Part shown: one piece after another, positions 34,209-41,960 of the stretch
Layout of the letters: the number at the start of each line of letters is the position of its first letter
Position numbering within the stretch: position 1 is the first letter of the stretch
Source: Coriobacteriaceae bacterium
GTDB taxonomy: Bacteria > Actinomycetota > Coriobacteriia > Coriobacteriales > UMGS124
Reading direction: 5' to 3'
NCBI GenBank assembly: GCA_019421015.1
Contig: JAHZGC010000013.1
Coordinates: 60,373 to 104,150 of the forward strand
DNA: 43,778 nt
Program-made: the position numbers and the translations under genes
Notes under the pieces: model-generated
The model's database searches: none
What the model saw: only the letters and a program-made list of their open reading frames with translations
What the model was told of the DNA's origin: nothing

Positions 34209-35198
34209 ATGGCGACAGATTGGCGAGAACGGCTGGGAGGGCCCACGGCCCTTGCCTTTGGGGGCCTTGCCTGTGCGCGGGCGTGGTTGTCGCTCCTGTA
34301 CGTAAGCCCAGGCGCAGAGGCGTCGTTCCACGGCTGGTTCGATGTGGGCTATGTGGGAGTGGGCGTTGCCGTGGTGCTGGCGGCGCGGCGTATCGGCGGG
34401 TTTTCGAGGTGGCGCTGGCCCTACGTGACGGCATTGCTGTCGATGCTCGCGGCTGCTCTTTGCTCGGGTGCCGGATCGGTGTGGGCGGTCCCGGCGCCCG
34501 TGCGGGCTGTCATGGCCTGCGTTTCGGGTACGGGTTTTGGGCTCCTGTGCCTCCTCAACGCCGAGTCCCTGGTGCGCTTGCGGCTTTTGCGCATCGTGCT
34601 GTATCTGGCGGCGAACAGTGCGATGGCGTCGGTGTTTCTTTGGGCCCTCTACACCACCAGACAGTTCAGCCTGGTTCGGGTCACCAGGTTGTCGTTCTCG
34701 TTCATGGCCGCGGGGCTGTTGCTGGTCTTGTTTCCCAGCTCGTGGGGTGCCGCGGTGTCTGCGTATTGCGTGGCCCTTGCGTTCTCGCTGTTCACGTTCT
34801 GCACGGCCGTCCTTCTGTATGCCATGGGCCAAAGCACGGGCGTTCCGATTGCGCCGCTGATAGGCGGCCTGTCGGTTACCCAGCTGGCCATTATGGCGGG
34901 CGACCTCTTTGCGCGGTCGCTGCCCTCGTCGTTGCCGGCGGTGTCGACGGTCGTGGCGGTCTTTGTAGTGGTCCTCTCGCTGGGGCTGCTGTTTTTAGAG
35001 CGCGACTTTACGTCGCGATGGAGCCGCGGGGTGATCCTCGAGGCTGAGATGCCGATGGAGGAAGACCCCAGAGAACGCCTTGAGGACCGCTGCGCAACAT
35101 GGCGGACAACTTTGGCCTCACCGAGCGGGAGGGAAGCGTGCTCGTGCTGCTGGTGGGGCCGCAGACCAACCGTGCCATCGCGGCCGAGCTGGGCATAA
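34209..35198 (+). CDS. Membrane sensor part of a LuxR-type regulator, frameshifted before its DNA-binding domain
   Basis: 329 residues with eight or more hydrophobic segments, then an acidic linker (AEMPMEEDPRERLEDRCA). From about 35098 the frame reads a meaningless Arg/Trp/Cys-rich tail to 35198, while the expected LuxR helix-turn-helix continues in another frame from 35099. Loss of one base around 35085-35098 restores one protein of the same type as those at 4979 and 15131. ATG at 34209 follows AGGGGGG. It lies just after the Tat flavoprotein at 32468 on the same strand, its likely target. Confidence 0.8.
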   Translation: MATDWRERLGGPTALAFGGLACARAWLSLLYVSPGAEASFHGWFDVGYVGVGVAVVLAARRIGGFSRWRWPYVTALLSMLAAALCSGAGSVWAVPAPVRAVMACVSGTGFGLLCLLNAESLVRLRLLRIVLYLAANSAMASVFLWALYTTRQFSLVRVTRLSFSFMAAGLLLVLFPSSWGAAVSAYCVALAFSLFTFCTAVLLYAMGQSTGVPIAPLIGGLSVTQLAIMAGDLFARSLPSSLPAVSTVVAVFVVVLSLGLLFLERDFTSRWSRGVILEAEMPMEEDPRERLEDRCATWRTTLASPSGREACSCCWWGRRPTVPSRPSWA

Positions 35199-35305
35199 CG
35201 CCGGGAACTCTTAAGACCCACGTCCGCCACATTTACGAGAAGACTGGCGTGCACAGCCGGGAGGAGCTGGGGGAGCTGGCGGGGGTGGTGTCGCGGCGGG
35301 GGTAG
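35099..35305 (+). CDS. LuxR helix-turn-helix domain in a shifted frame
   Basis: 68 residues: FGLTEREGSVLVLLVGPQTN, then AIAAELGITPGTLKTHVRHI and YEKTGVHSREEL, a complete LuxR/FixJ DNA-binding domain. It overlaps the sensor frame by 100 bp. It has its own ATG with GAGGA about eleven bases upstream, so it could be made as a separate soluble domain. A simple frameshift mutation or sequencing error is more economical. Confidence 0.75.
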   Translation: MADNFGLTEREGSVLVLLVGPQTNRAIAAELGITPGTLKTHVRHIYEKTGVHSREELGELAGVVSRRG

Positions 35306-35453
35306 GGGGGCTACGGGAGGCACCTGCTCATCGGGATTTCGTGTGCGGTCGGTTGCGGCGCCCGTTGAACCGTAGCTGTTTCGGTGACAAACACGCTGAC
35401 GACGTGCCGCCTGCGCGCGCCTTCTTTTGGCTGCCTATGAAGGAGGATGCACC

Positions 35454-35759
35454 ATGTCTACGATTGTTGCCACCGTTGTGAACGGCCACGACCTCGCCCT
35501 GTACGACACCGAGACCAACCTGTGGCTCGGTACCCAGAAGGACAAGGGCCAGGCCGAGTTCCAACCCACCACCGACGGCAAGCCCGCCCCCTACCTGTAC
35601 GACATCGAGGGGGCCGACGCCGAGGAGTGGGAGCGCCGTTGCCGCAAGGGGTCCAAGGACTGCGGCATCGAGCTGGGCGAGCTCGTCGAGCTTGCGGCCG
35701 ACGACCCCAAGCCCTGGGCGCCCGACGGCCGCTACTTCCAGGTGAAGGCGTTCGACTAG
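35454..35759 (+). CDS. Small acidic protein of unknown function, 101 aa
   Basis: I do not recognise the family. It is soluble and acidic, with a beta-rich start (TIVATVVNGHDLALYDTETN) followed by LWLGTQKDKGQAEF and an acidic middle (DIEGADAEEWERRC). Two Cys, no signal and no membrane segment. ATG at 35454 has an excellent AAGGAGG seven bases upstream, and a strong terminator follows, so it is likely a well-expressed single-gene unit. Confidence 0.8.
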   Translation: MSTIVATVVNGHDLALYDTETNLWLGTQKDKGQAEFQPTTDGKPAPYLYDIEGADAEEWERRCRKGSKDCGIELGELVELAADDPKPWAPDGRYFQVKAFD

Positions 35760-35801
35760 GGAGTTTGAGTAGAGCGTTTGGCGTAACGACGCGGTTTGCG
35801 G

Positions 35802-35834
35802 AAGGCCGGTTCCCGCTGGGGCCGGCCTTTTTTG
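35802..35834 (+). terminator. Terminator of the small acidic protein gene
   Basis: AAGGCCGG (35802-35809) with CCGGCCTT (35822-35829), then a run of Ts. Confidence 0.88.
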
Positions 35835-35874
35835 TGGTCCCGACGGCGACTCTCTGGCGGCCCGGGTGACCCGA

Positions 35875-36087
35875 TGCGCACCAAATTCGAGTTCTGTAAG
35901 CCTTCGGAGGGCGGGATGGCACCGAATCTTCGTTCTGTAAGCCTGAGGGAGGTTGATTGGCACCAAACCAGAGTTCTGTAAAGGCCAACAGACTAAATTG
36001 GGTGCTTGTGCACACCTGGAGCTTACATAACCCGGGTTTGGTGCCACCGCGTGGCGTCCTTCCTTACAGAATCCGATTTTCGTGCCG
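35875..36087. repeat. Array III: 25-bp units at 41-bp period
   Basis: Three direct units (35875-35900, 35917-35941, 35958-35982) and two inverted (36022-36046, 36063-36087) of the pattern TGGCACCAAA, variable bases, GAGTTCTGTAAG. Spacers are 16, 16, 39 and 16 bp. The 39-bp centre carries a hairpin GGTGCTTGTGCACACC. The unit is the same as in array I, 34 kb away. The array lies between a terminator and the PepF gene. Nothing else is found in 36088-36260. Confidence 0.87.
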
Positions 36088-36260
36088 CTGCCTTCGTACC
36101 GACTGTCTTCGTGCCGCTAGCTGCATGCCCTCTTCCCTCGGCTGCCGTGCAAGAAATGCGCAGCAACGCTGCCGCCGGTCGGTCGCAGCTTCGGATGCGC
36201 TACCGTGTAGGGACGCGCTCCATAGCCCACGACCATCTACCCCAGAAAGGTGGCTTGCCC

Positions 36261-38069
36261 ATGTCCACGCCCATTGCCTCGCGCGACCAGATCGACCCCC
36301 GCTACCAGTGGGACCTCTCGAACATCTTTCCCTCCGACGACGCCTTCCTCGCAGCCCTCGACGCCGCCAAGGCCTATCCGGAGCGCATCGCGGCCCTCAA
36401 GGGCACGGTGGCCGCGTCGGCCCAGGGGCTCCTGGCCTTCCTTCAGCTTGACGACGAGGTCGACGTGGCGCTGGGCAAGCTCGCCAACTACGCCCAGCGC
36501 AAGAGCGACGAGGACACCCGCGTGGCCCGCTACCAGGACTTCTCGTCCCAGGTGACGACGCTCTGCGTCGAGATCGCCGGAGCCGGTTCGTGGTTCTCGA
36601 ACGAGGTCCTCTCGATTGCGCCCCAGACCATGGAGCGCTTCTACGCCGAGGAACCGGCCCTCGAGCTCTACCGGCGCAACCTCGACCGCATCTTCGCCCG
36701 CCGCGAGCACGTGCTGAGCCCGGCCGAGGAGGCCCTGCTCGCAAGCGCCGGCGAGATGGCCGCCCAGCCCGACAACATCTTCTCGATGCTGAACGACGCC
36801 GACCTGGCCTTCCCCGACGCCGTCGACTCCCAGGGCCAGAAGCACCCGGTGACCCACGGCACGTTCATCCCGCTGCTCATGGAGCCCGACCGCGTGCTGC
36901 GCCGGTCGGCCTACGATGCGCTGTACGGCGTGTACCGCCAGTTCCGCAACACGAGCGCCGCCACGCTGGGGGCCCAGCTCAAGCAGCTCAAGTTCTTCTC
37001 GGACGCGCGCCGCTACCCTTCGACCCTCGACGCCGCCCTGGCCGCCACCGAGGTCCCCACCTCCGTCTACCGCAACCTCATTGATTCGGTCCACACCAAC
37101 ATGGGCGCCATGCACGACTACGCGGCCCTGCGCAAGCGCCTGCTCGGCGTCGACGAGCTGCGCTTCTGGGACCTCTACGTGCCGGTGGTGGGCGACGTCG
37201 ACATGCGCTTTACCTACGAGGAGGCCTGCGAGATCGTGCTCGAGGCCTTGAAGCCGCTGGGCGAGGAGTATCTGGCCATCGTGCGCGAGGGCCTCTCGAG
37301 CCGTTGGATCGACGTGTACGAGAACCCCGGCAAGCGCAGCGGCGCCTACTCGGCCGGCGGCTTTGGCATGAACCCCATGATCCTGCTCAACTTCCAGGGC
37401 ACCCTCGACTCGGTGTTCACGTTGGCCCATGAGATGGGCCACTCGGTGCACACCTATCTCTCGTGCCACAACCAGCCCTCGTGCTACTCGAGCTACGTGA
37501 TCTTTGTGGCCGAGGTGGCCTCGACCTGCAACGAGGCCCTGCTCATGGACTGGTTCCTCAAGAACCGTGCCGACGACCCCCGCGTGCGCTCCTACCTGGT
37601 GAACCACTACCTCGAGATGTTCCGCACCACGCTGTTCCGCCAGTGCATGTTCGCCGAGTTCGAGCTCAAGGCCAACGAGCTCGTGGCCCGCGGCGAGGGC
37701 GTGACGGCCGAGGCCCTGAGCGCCATCTACCGTCGCCTGAACGAGGAGTACTTTGGCCCTGCCGCCGTGGTCGACGACGACATCGCCACCGAGTGGGCCC
37801 GCATCCCGCACTTCTACTACGACTACTACGTGTACCAGTACTCCACCGGCTTCGCCTCGGCCGTCGCGCTGTCGCAGCGCATCCTGACCCAAGGGGCGCC
37901 GGCCGTGCAGGACTACCTGGACTTCCTCAAGGGTGGCGCCTCCAAGACCCCGCTCGAGCTGCTCAAGGGCGCCGGCGTTGATCTGAGCACCCCGCAGCCC
38001 GTGGACGACGCCCTCCAGGTGTTCGCGGGCCTGGTGCGCGAGCTTGACGAGCTGACGCAAGGAGAGTAG
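36261..38069 (+). CDS. pepF: Oligoendopeptidase F (M3 family)
   Basis: A 602-residue cytoplasmic zinc metallopeptidase that cleaves short peptides. The HExxH motif is HEMGH at residues 390-394, followed by the downstream Glu region (CNEALLMDWFLKN). The N-terminal DPRYQWDLSNIFPSDDAF and C-terminal YYDYYVYQYSTGFASA are typical of PepF. ATG at 36261 follows AGAAAGGTGG; the longer frame from 36006 runs through repeat array III and is rejected. Confidence 0.95.
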   Translation: MSTPIASRDQIDPRYQWDLSNIFPSDDAFLAALDAAKAYPERIAALKGTVAASAQGLLAFLQLDDEVDVALGKLANYAQRKSDEDTRVARYQDFSSQVTTLCVEIAGAGSWFSNEVLSIAPQTMERFYAEEPALELYRRNLDRIFARREHVLSPAEEALLASAGEMAAQPDNIFSMLNDADLAFPDAVDSQGQKHPVTHGTFIPLLMEPDRVLRRSAYDALYGVYRQFRNTSAATLGAQLKQLKFFSDARRYPSTLDAALAATEVPTSVYRNLIDSVHTNMGAMHDYAALRKRLLGVDELRFWDLYVPVVGDVDMRFTYEEACEIVLEALKPLGEEYLAIVREGLSSRWIDVYENPGKRSGAYSAGGFGMNPMILLNFQGTLDSVFTLAHEMGHSVHTYLSCHNQPSCYSSYVIFVAEVASTCNEALLMDWFLKNRADDPRVRSYLVNHYLEMFRTTLFRQCMFAEFELKANELVARGEGVTAEALSAIYRRLNEEYFGPAAVVDDDIATEWARIPHFYYDYYVYQYSTGFASAVALSQRILTQGAPAVQDYLDFLKGGASKTPLELLKGAGVDLSTPQPVDDALQVFAGLVRELDELTQGE

Positions 38070-38131
38070 GCGACCGCCGGGGGCGGGGCATTCGGGAGCG
38101 GGGCGCTCCCGCCCACATTTCCAGAGCGGAG

Positions 38132-38183
38132 AAGCCCACGGAACGGCGGCGTAGATGCCTGCTGCTCCGTGGGCTTTTTTTTC
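38132..38183 (+). terminator. Terminator of pepF
   Basis: AAGCCCACGGA (38132-38142) with TCCGTGGGCTT (38166-38176), then eight Ts. Confidence 0.92.
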
Positions 38184-38211
38184 TTGCAAGACGCGATGTT
38201 CGGGCTTGGTT

Positions 38212-38433
38212 TTACGCCTGGGCCGCGATCGACTCGGCTGCCAGGTAGCCGCCCAGATAGGACCGGCTCACGCCGCCGAAGTCAAAGCTCATGCTCGTGA
38301 GCCCTGCTGGGGGGCGCCCCGAGACGTGTCGTGAGACCACGAACCCAAAGCCGCCGAGTAGGTATTTAATCGCGTCCTGTTGTGCCGGGCGAGACAAAGA
38401 TTCGCTATGCTTACCGGTCGGGTACAATGTCAT
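38212..38433 (-). CDS. Possible small hypothetical protein
   Basis: 73 residues with a Gly/Ser-rich C-terminal half (SFDFGGVSRSYLGGYLAAES). It fills most of the gap between pepF and the HAD gene, but its start overlaps the likely promoter of the HAD gene and it has no clear ribosome site. It is unrecognised; it may be a remnant or not a gene at all. Confidence 0.25.
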   Translation of the reverse strand: MTLYPTGKHSESLSRPAQQDAIKYLLGGFGFVVSRHVSGRPPAGLTSMSFDFGGVSRSYLGGYLAAESIAAQA

Positions 38434-38468
38434 GAGCGTAGACGATGCGGCGATGGGAGTGACGGCCG

Positions 38469-39140
38469 GTGGAGCAGGCGGTGATTGCGGCGTTCGACCT
38501 CGACGGTACCTTGTTGAGGGGCCAGTCGGGCACGCTCATCGTGAACTATCTGTGGCGGCGCCACCTCATCTCGTTGGGGACCGCCTTGGCTTGCGCGTGG
38601 TGGGGCGTCCGCTACAAGCTGCACCTGCCGCTCAGGCAAAACGAGGTGCGCGAGCGCATCTATCGCGCCCTGGACCACCTGAGCACCCGGCAGATCCACG
38701 ATATCATGGAAGACTTCCACACCCGCGTCATGGTGCCCCGCTATCGGCCGGCCGGCATCGCCGAGCTACGGCGCTATGAGGAGGAGGGCGTGCACGTGGC
38801 GCTCGTCTCGGCCACGTTCAACCAGATCGCCCAGGCGGCCATGGAGTACCTGGGGTGCGACGTCGCCTTGGCCACCGTCATGGAGCGCGACGCGCAGGGG
38901 CACTTTACCGGCGCCGTCGACGGAGAGGTGACCGAGGGCCCCGAGAAGGTGGTGCGCATCGAGGCCTGGGCCGACGGCGCCTTTGGTGCGGGGGGCTGGT
39001 CTTTGGGCTACGCCTACGGCGACCACTACAGCGACGTGCCCCTGCTCAGCGCCGCCGGGCACGGGTATGCCGTGAACCCCGGGCCTACGCTCAAACGCGA
39101 GGCCGAGCGCCGCGGCTGGCCGATCCTCGAATGGAAATAG
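38469..39140 (+). CDS. HAD-superfamily phosphatase (HAD-IB, SerB-like)
   Basis: 223 residues. HAD motif I FDLDGTLLRG (about 9-18), motif II SATF (about 116), motif III Lys in GPEKVVR, and motif IV YGDHYSDVPLL. These make a Mg-dependent phosphatase of the HAD-IB group, which includes phosphoserine phosphatases; the substrate is not certain. It starts with GTG after GGGAGTGA. A -10-like TACAAT is at 38423-38428. The glycosylase gene overlaps its stop codon. Confidence 0.88.
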   Translation: MEQAVIAAFDLDGTLLRGQSGTLIVNYLWRRHLISLGTALACAWWGVRYKLHLPLRQNEVRERIYRALDHLSTRQIHDIMEDFHTRVMVPRYRPAGIAELRRYEEEGVHVALVSATFNQIAQAAMEYLGCDVALATVMERDAQGHFTGAVDGEVTEGPEKVVRIEAWADGAFGAGGWSLGYAYGDHYSDVPLLSAAGHGYAVNPGPTLKREAERRGWPILEWK

Positions 39141-40075
39141 CCGTGGTTTCCAACGCGTGCGCTTCGATGACCCCCGGCGATGCGCCGACGTCGCTGCCCG
39201 ACGGTTCGCCATTTGACCCCGTCGCGTTTCGCGAGCGCGTCCTTGCTTTGGCCGAGCCTCTGTGGCGCGAGCTGCCCTGGCGGCGCACGTGCGACCCCTA
39301 TCCCATCTGGATCAGCGAGGTCATGCTCCAGCAGACCCAGGTGAGCAGGGTGGAGGCTCGCTGGGACTCCTGGTTCGAGCGCTTTTCCACCGTGGGGGCC
39401 CTAGCCGCCGCCGACGACGCCGACGTACTGGCCGCCTGGCAGGGGATGGGCTACAACCGCCGGGCCCTCGCCCTTCACCGAGCTGCGTGCCAGGTGGTGC
39501 AGGAGCACGGCGGGAACTTCCCCCGGGAGCGCGACGAGCTGCTTGCCCTGCCCGGCGTCGGTCCCTCCACAGCGGCCGGCATCCGCGCCTTCGCCTTCGA
39601 CGAGGCCGACGTCTACCTTGAGACCAACGTCCGCTCGGTCTTTATCCACGAGTTCTTTCCGGCCGCCGACGAGAAGGTGGCCGACAAAGACCTCGTGCCC
39701 CTGGTGCGCGCCTGCTGCCCCCCGAGCGGTTGCGACGTGCGTGGCTGGTACTACGCCTTGCTCGACTACGGCGCGTGGCTCAAAAAGACGGTGCCCAACC
39801 CGAGCCGCCGCAGCTCGGCCTATGCGCGCCAGTCGCGCTTCGAGGACTCCCACCGCCAGAAGCGGGCGGCCGTGGTGCGCATCCTGCTTGCGGCCCGCGA
39901 CGCCGGTGCCCCGCTTTCGACCGAACGGGTCGACACGCTGCTTGGGGAGGAGGCGCTTGCCGCAGGACGCATGCCTGCCGGCCTCGAGACCACGGCGCTC
40001 ATCCTGCGGGAGCTGGCTGCGGAAGGTTTTTGCATGAAGGTCGAGGCCGGTTGGAAAATCGGGGCATCAGTTTAG
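39131..40075 (+). CDS. MutY-like HhH-GPD DNA glycosylase without iron-sulfur loop
   Basis: About 314 residues. HhH-GPD glycosylase fold: catalytic Glu region ISEVMLQQTQVSRV (Glu63), helix-hairpin-helix LPGVGPSTAAG (140-150). MutY removes adenine opposite 8-oxoguanine. Two deviations are visible. The catalytic Asp of the usual LDGNV/VDGNV motif is Glu (YLETNV, Glu164), and the CxxxxxxCxxCxxxxxC iron-sulfur loop is absent; the protein instead continues NPSRRSSAYARQSRFEDS. Iron-sulfur-free relatives are known in some anaerobes, so it may still work. The ATG at 39131 overlaps the HAD stop by 10 bp; ATG 39167 is an alternative. Confidence 0.85.
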   Translation: MEIAVVSNACASMTPGDAPTSLPDGSPFDPVAFRERVLALAEPLWRELPWRRTCDPYPIWISEVMLQQTQVSRVEARWDSWFERFSTVGALAAADDADVLAAWQGMGYNRRALALHRAACQVVQEHGGNFPRERDELLALPGVGPSTAAGIRAFAFDEADVYLETNVRSVFIHEFFPAADEKVADKDLVPLVRACCPPSGCDVRGWYYALLDYGAWLKKTVPNPSRRSSAYARQSRFEDSHRQKRAAVVRILLAARDAGAPLSTERVDTLLGEEALAAGRMPAGLETTALILRELAAEGFCMKVEAGWKIGASV

Positions 40076-40183
40076 GTTTCTTGGGTACAAAGTGTGCCAA
40101 CCTCATGCAGTGCCTCCGTGCCCATCGACGCAAGGCGGGGCGGGGAGCGGGGAAGGCGAGAACACCAAGGAAGGACGTGCACC

Positions 40184-40723
40184 ATGGAACTTAAGGGATC
40201 GCAGACCGAGAAGAACCTCTGGACCGCCTTTGCCGGCGAGTCCCAGGCCTATACCAAGTACGGTTTCTATGCCAAGCAGGCTACCAAGGAGAACCTGAAC
40301 CCCATCGCCGACATCTTTACCGAGACCGCCGGCAACGAGCAGCACCATGCGAAGATTTGGTTCAAGTACCTGCACGGCGGCGCGGTCCCCATGACCAACG
40401 ACAACCTGGTCGACGCCGCTCACGGCGAGAACTACGAGTGGACCGAGATGTACCACGAGTTTGCCGAGGTCGCCGAGAAGGAGGGCTTCGACGAGATCGC
40501 TGCCAAGATGCGCCTTGTGGGCGCCATCGAGAAGACCCATGAGGAGCGCTACATCAAGCTGGCCGAGGACCTTGCCAACGGCACCGTCTTCAAGCGCGAC
40601 GACGTCGTGGTCTGGAAGTGCACCGTCTGCGGCCACCTGCACATGGGCACCGAGCCGCCTGCGGTGTGCCCCGTCTGCGGCCATCCTCGCAACTACTTCG
40701 TCCAGAACGTGGTCAACTACTAG
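40184..40723 (+). CDS. rbr: Rubrerythrin
   Basis: 179 residues. A four-helix ferritin-like di-iron domain (1-135: FAGESQAYTKYGFYA, then ETAGNEQHHAKIWFKYL, and EKTHEERYIKLAEDL) is followed by a rubredoxin-like domain with CTVCGH and CPVCGH for one Fe. It reduces hydrogen peroxide in the cytoplasm of anaerobes. ATG at 40184 follows AAGGAAGG. It is a single-gene unit with its own terminator; the hairpin element copy 5 lies immediately downstream. Confidence 0.96.
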   Translation: MELKGSQTEKNLWTAFAGESQAYTKYGFYAKQATKENLNPIADIFTETAGNEQHHAKIWFKYLHGGAVPMTNDNLVDAAHGENYEWTEMYHEFAEVAEKEGFDEIAAKMRLVGAIEKTHEERYIKLAEDLANGTVFKRDDVVVWKCTVCGHLHMGTEPPAVCPVCGHPRNYFVQNVVNY

Positions 40724-40774
40724 GACTGCGTGGGAGAAGAAACCTCCGCTCGGGAGATGTTCTCCAAGTGACGA

Positions 40775-40818
40775 CGCCCGCCCCGCCGGACTGCACCTTC
40801 CGGCGGGGCGGGCGTTTT
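40775..40818 (+). terminator. Terminator of rubrerythrin gene
   Basis: A 15-bp perfect GC-rich stem (40775-40789 with 40800-40814) followed by TTTT. Confidence 0.9.
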
Positions 40819-40926
40819 CTAGAGCAACCCACAAAATTGCTGGACGAGGCGCGCGAGGGCGCGGTGTGCTGAGGCACATAAGCCCGAGCGCAACGAAGTG
40901 CCAGCATTTTTTGTGGAGTGCTCTAG
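40819..40926 (+). repeat. Three-tier hairpin element, copy 5
   Basis: 108 bp, the same length as copy 4. The outer arm pairs in three blocks: CTAGAGCA/TGCTCTAG at the ends, CCACAAAA/TTTTGTGG, and GCTGG/CCAGC. The middle stem keeps the tandem G.A mismatches (40852-40860 with 40882-40890), and the apical stem is TGTGC/GCACA (40865-40869 with 40874-40878). The core matches copy 4 closely. The outer arms share almost no sequence with copies 1, 2 or 4 apart from the CTAG ends. Confidence 0.88.
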
Positions 40927-40995
40927 GGGCGCTTTTTTGGGAATGTTCCCGTACAGGACCCTCGCGTCCGTCCCGTATCCGAAAGGTGGCCCCCC

Positions 40996-41457
40996 ATGTC
41001 CCGCTCATGCTGCGCTTCTCGCCCCGAGCTTCCTCGCCGGGTCCGTATCGCCGCCGATTTCATGCGCTTGGCCTATGCGCTGGTGTTCGTCGTCAACGTG
41101 CGCTGTGCCCTGGGCTACCTCGTGAGCACCGAGGCGTTTCTCCCCAGCTTCGACGCGAGCGGCGAGGCCGGCCTCGTGGCCCTGCGCGGTATCGGGGTGG
41201 CCTTCTTGATGTGGAACGCCACCTACCCGGCGGTGGTGTGGGACCCCGTGCGGTTTAGGTCGCTGGCGGCGGTGGTGCTGGTGCAGCAGGTCATAGGGCT
41301 GGTGGGGGAGAGCTGGATCTACGCGGGGATTTCGGGCGCCTACCCGGCACTGCAGGTCACCATTCGCGCGTTCATCTCGTTCGACGGCTTTGGCCTGGTC
41401 GTCATGCTGGCGACGTTCGTGTGGCTCGAGGTGGAGCGGAGAAGATCTGCCGTTTAG
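40996..41457 (+). CDS. Small integral membrane protein
   Basis: 153 residues with four likely membrane segments (about 24-44, 63-83, 92-112 and 122-144) and short charged ends. No family recognised. The N-terminus has a Cys pair (MSRSCC). ATG at 40996 follows CGAAAGGTGGCCCCC. Single-gene unit between the hairpin element and array IV. Confidence 0.75.
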   Translation: MSRSCCASRPELPRRVRIAADFMRLAYALVFVVNVRCALGYLVSTEAFLPSFDASGEAGLVALRGIGVAFLMWNATYPAVVWDPVRFRSLAAVVLVQQVIGLVGESWIYAGISGAYPALQVTIRAFISFDGFGLVVMLATFVWLEVERRRSAV

Positions 41458-41488
41458 GGGCAGGCTCGACTGGCGGGATGTGGGTACG

Positions 41489-41754
41489 TGGCCGGGACCT
41501 TGACTTTGCGACTCAGCGGGGCGTGCGCAGAGGACGAAATCGGAGCTTTGCGACTTAGTGAGGGTTCGCGTTGGACAAAACCGGAGCTTTGCGACTCGGT
41601 TTTGCCAAAACGATGGGCCATTGAGTCGGCCGATGAGGTATCTACCTGTGGTAATACCTCTCATCATATATGTGCTACCTCAAAAGCGAGTCGCAAATCC
41701 AGGGTCTTGTCCATCTCGACCCTGCCCGAAATCGCAAAGTCCCGGTTTGGTCCA
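41489..41754. repeat. Array IV: 25-bp units of a different sequence at the same 41-bp period
   Basis: Three direct units (41489-41513, 41531-41555, 41572-41596) and two inverted (41689-41713, 41730-41754). The consensus is TGGACAAAACCGGAG then CTTTGCGACT. Spacers are 17, 16, then a 92-bp centre, then 16 bp. The centre holds a hairpin GAGGTAT/ATACCTC. The consensus is not that of arrays I and III, but the unit length, period and mirror layout are identical. The array lies between the converging ends of the membrane protein gene and fdhE. Confidence 0.85.
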
Positions 41755-41858
41755 CTTCGACGGTGCATCGGGGGGCACACCTGTGTATCTGGGTGGATCG
41801 CCTTGAAGGGAGTCGCGGGCGGCCCGGTACTCACCCTGTTGCCCAATAAACCAAACGC

Positions 41859-41895
41859 GGGGGAGAAGCCCGACCGATCGTCGAGCTTCTCCCCC
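41859..41895 (-). terminator. Terminator of fdhE
   Basis: GGGGGAGAAGC (41859-41869) with GCTTCTCCCCC (41885-41895), about 65 bp past the fdhE stop on the minus strand. Only a short T run follows. Confidence 0.65.
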
Positions 41896-41960
41896 GGTGG
41901 GGCGGTGCCTGTGGAGGGCCGGACTGTCCGGTCTTCGCGGCCAGTCCGGCCCTGCCGGCC

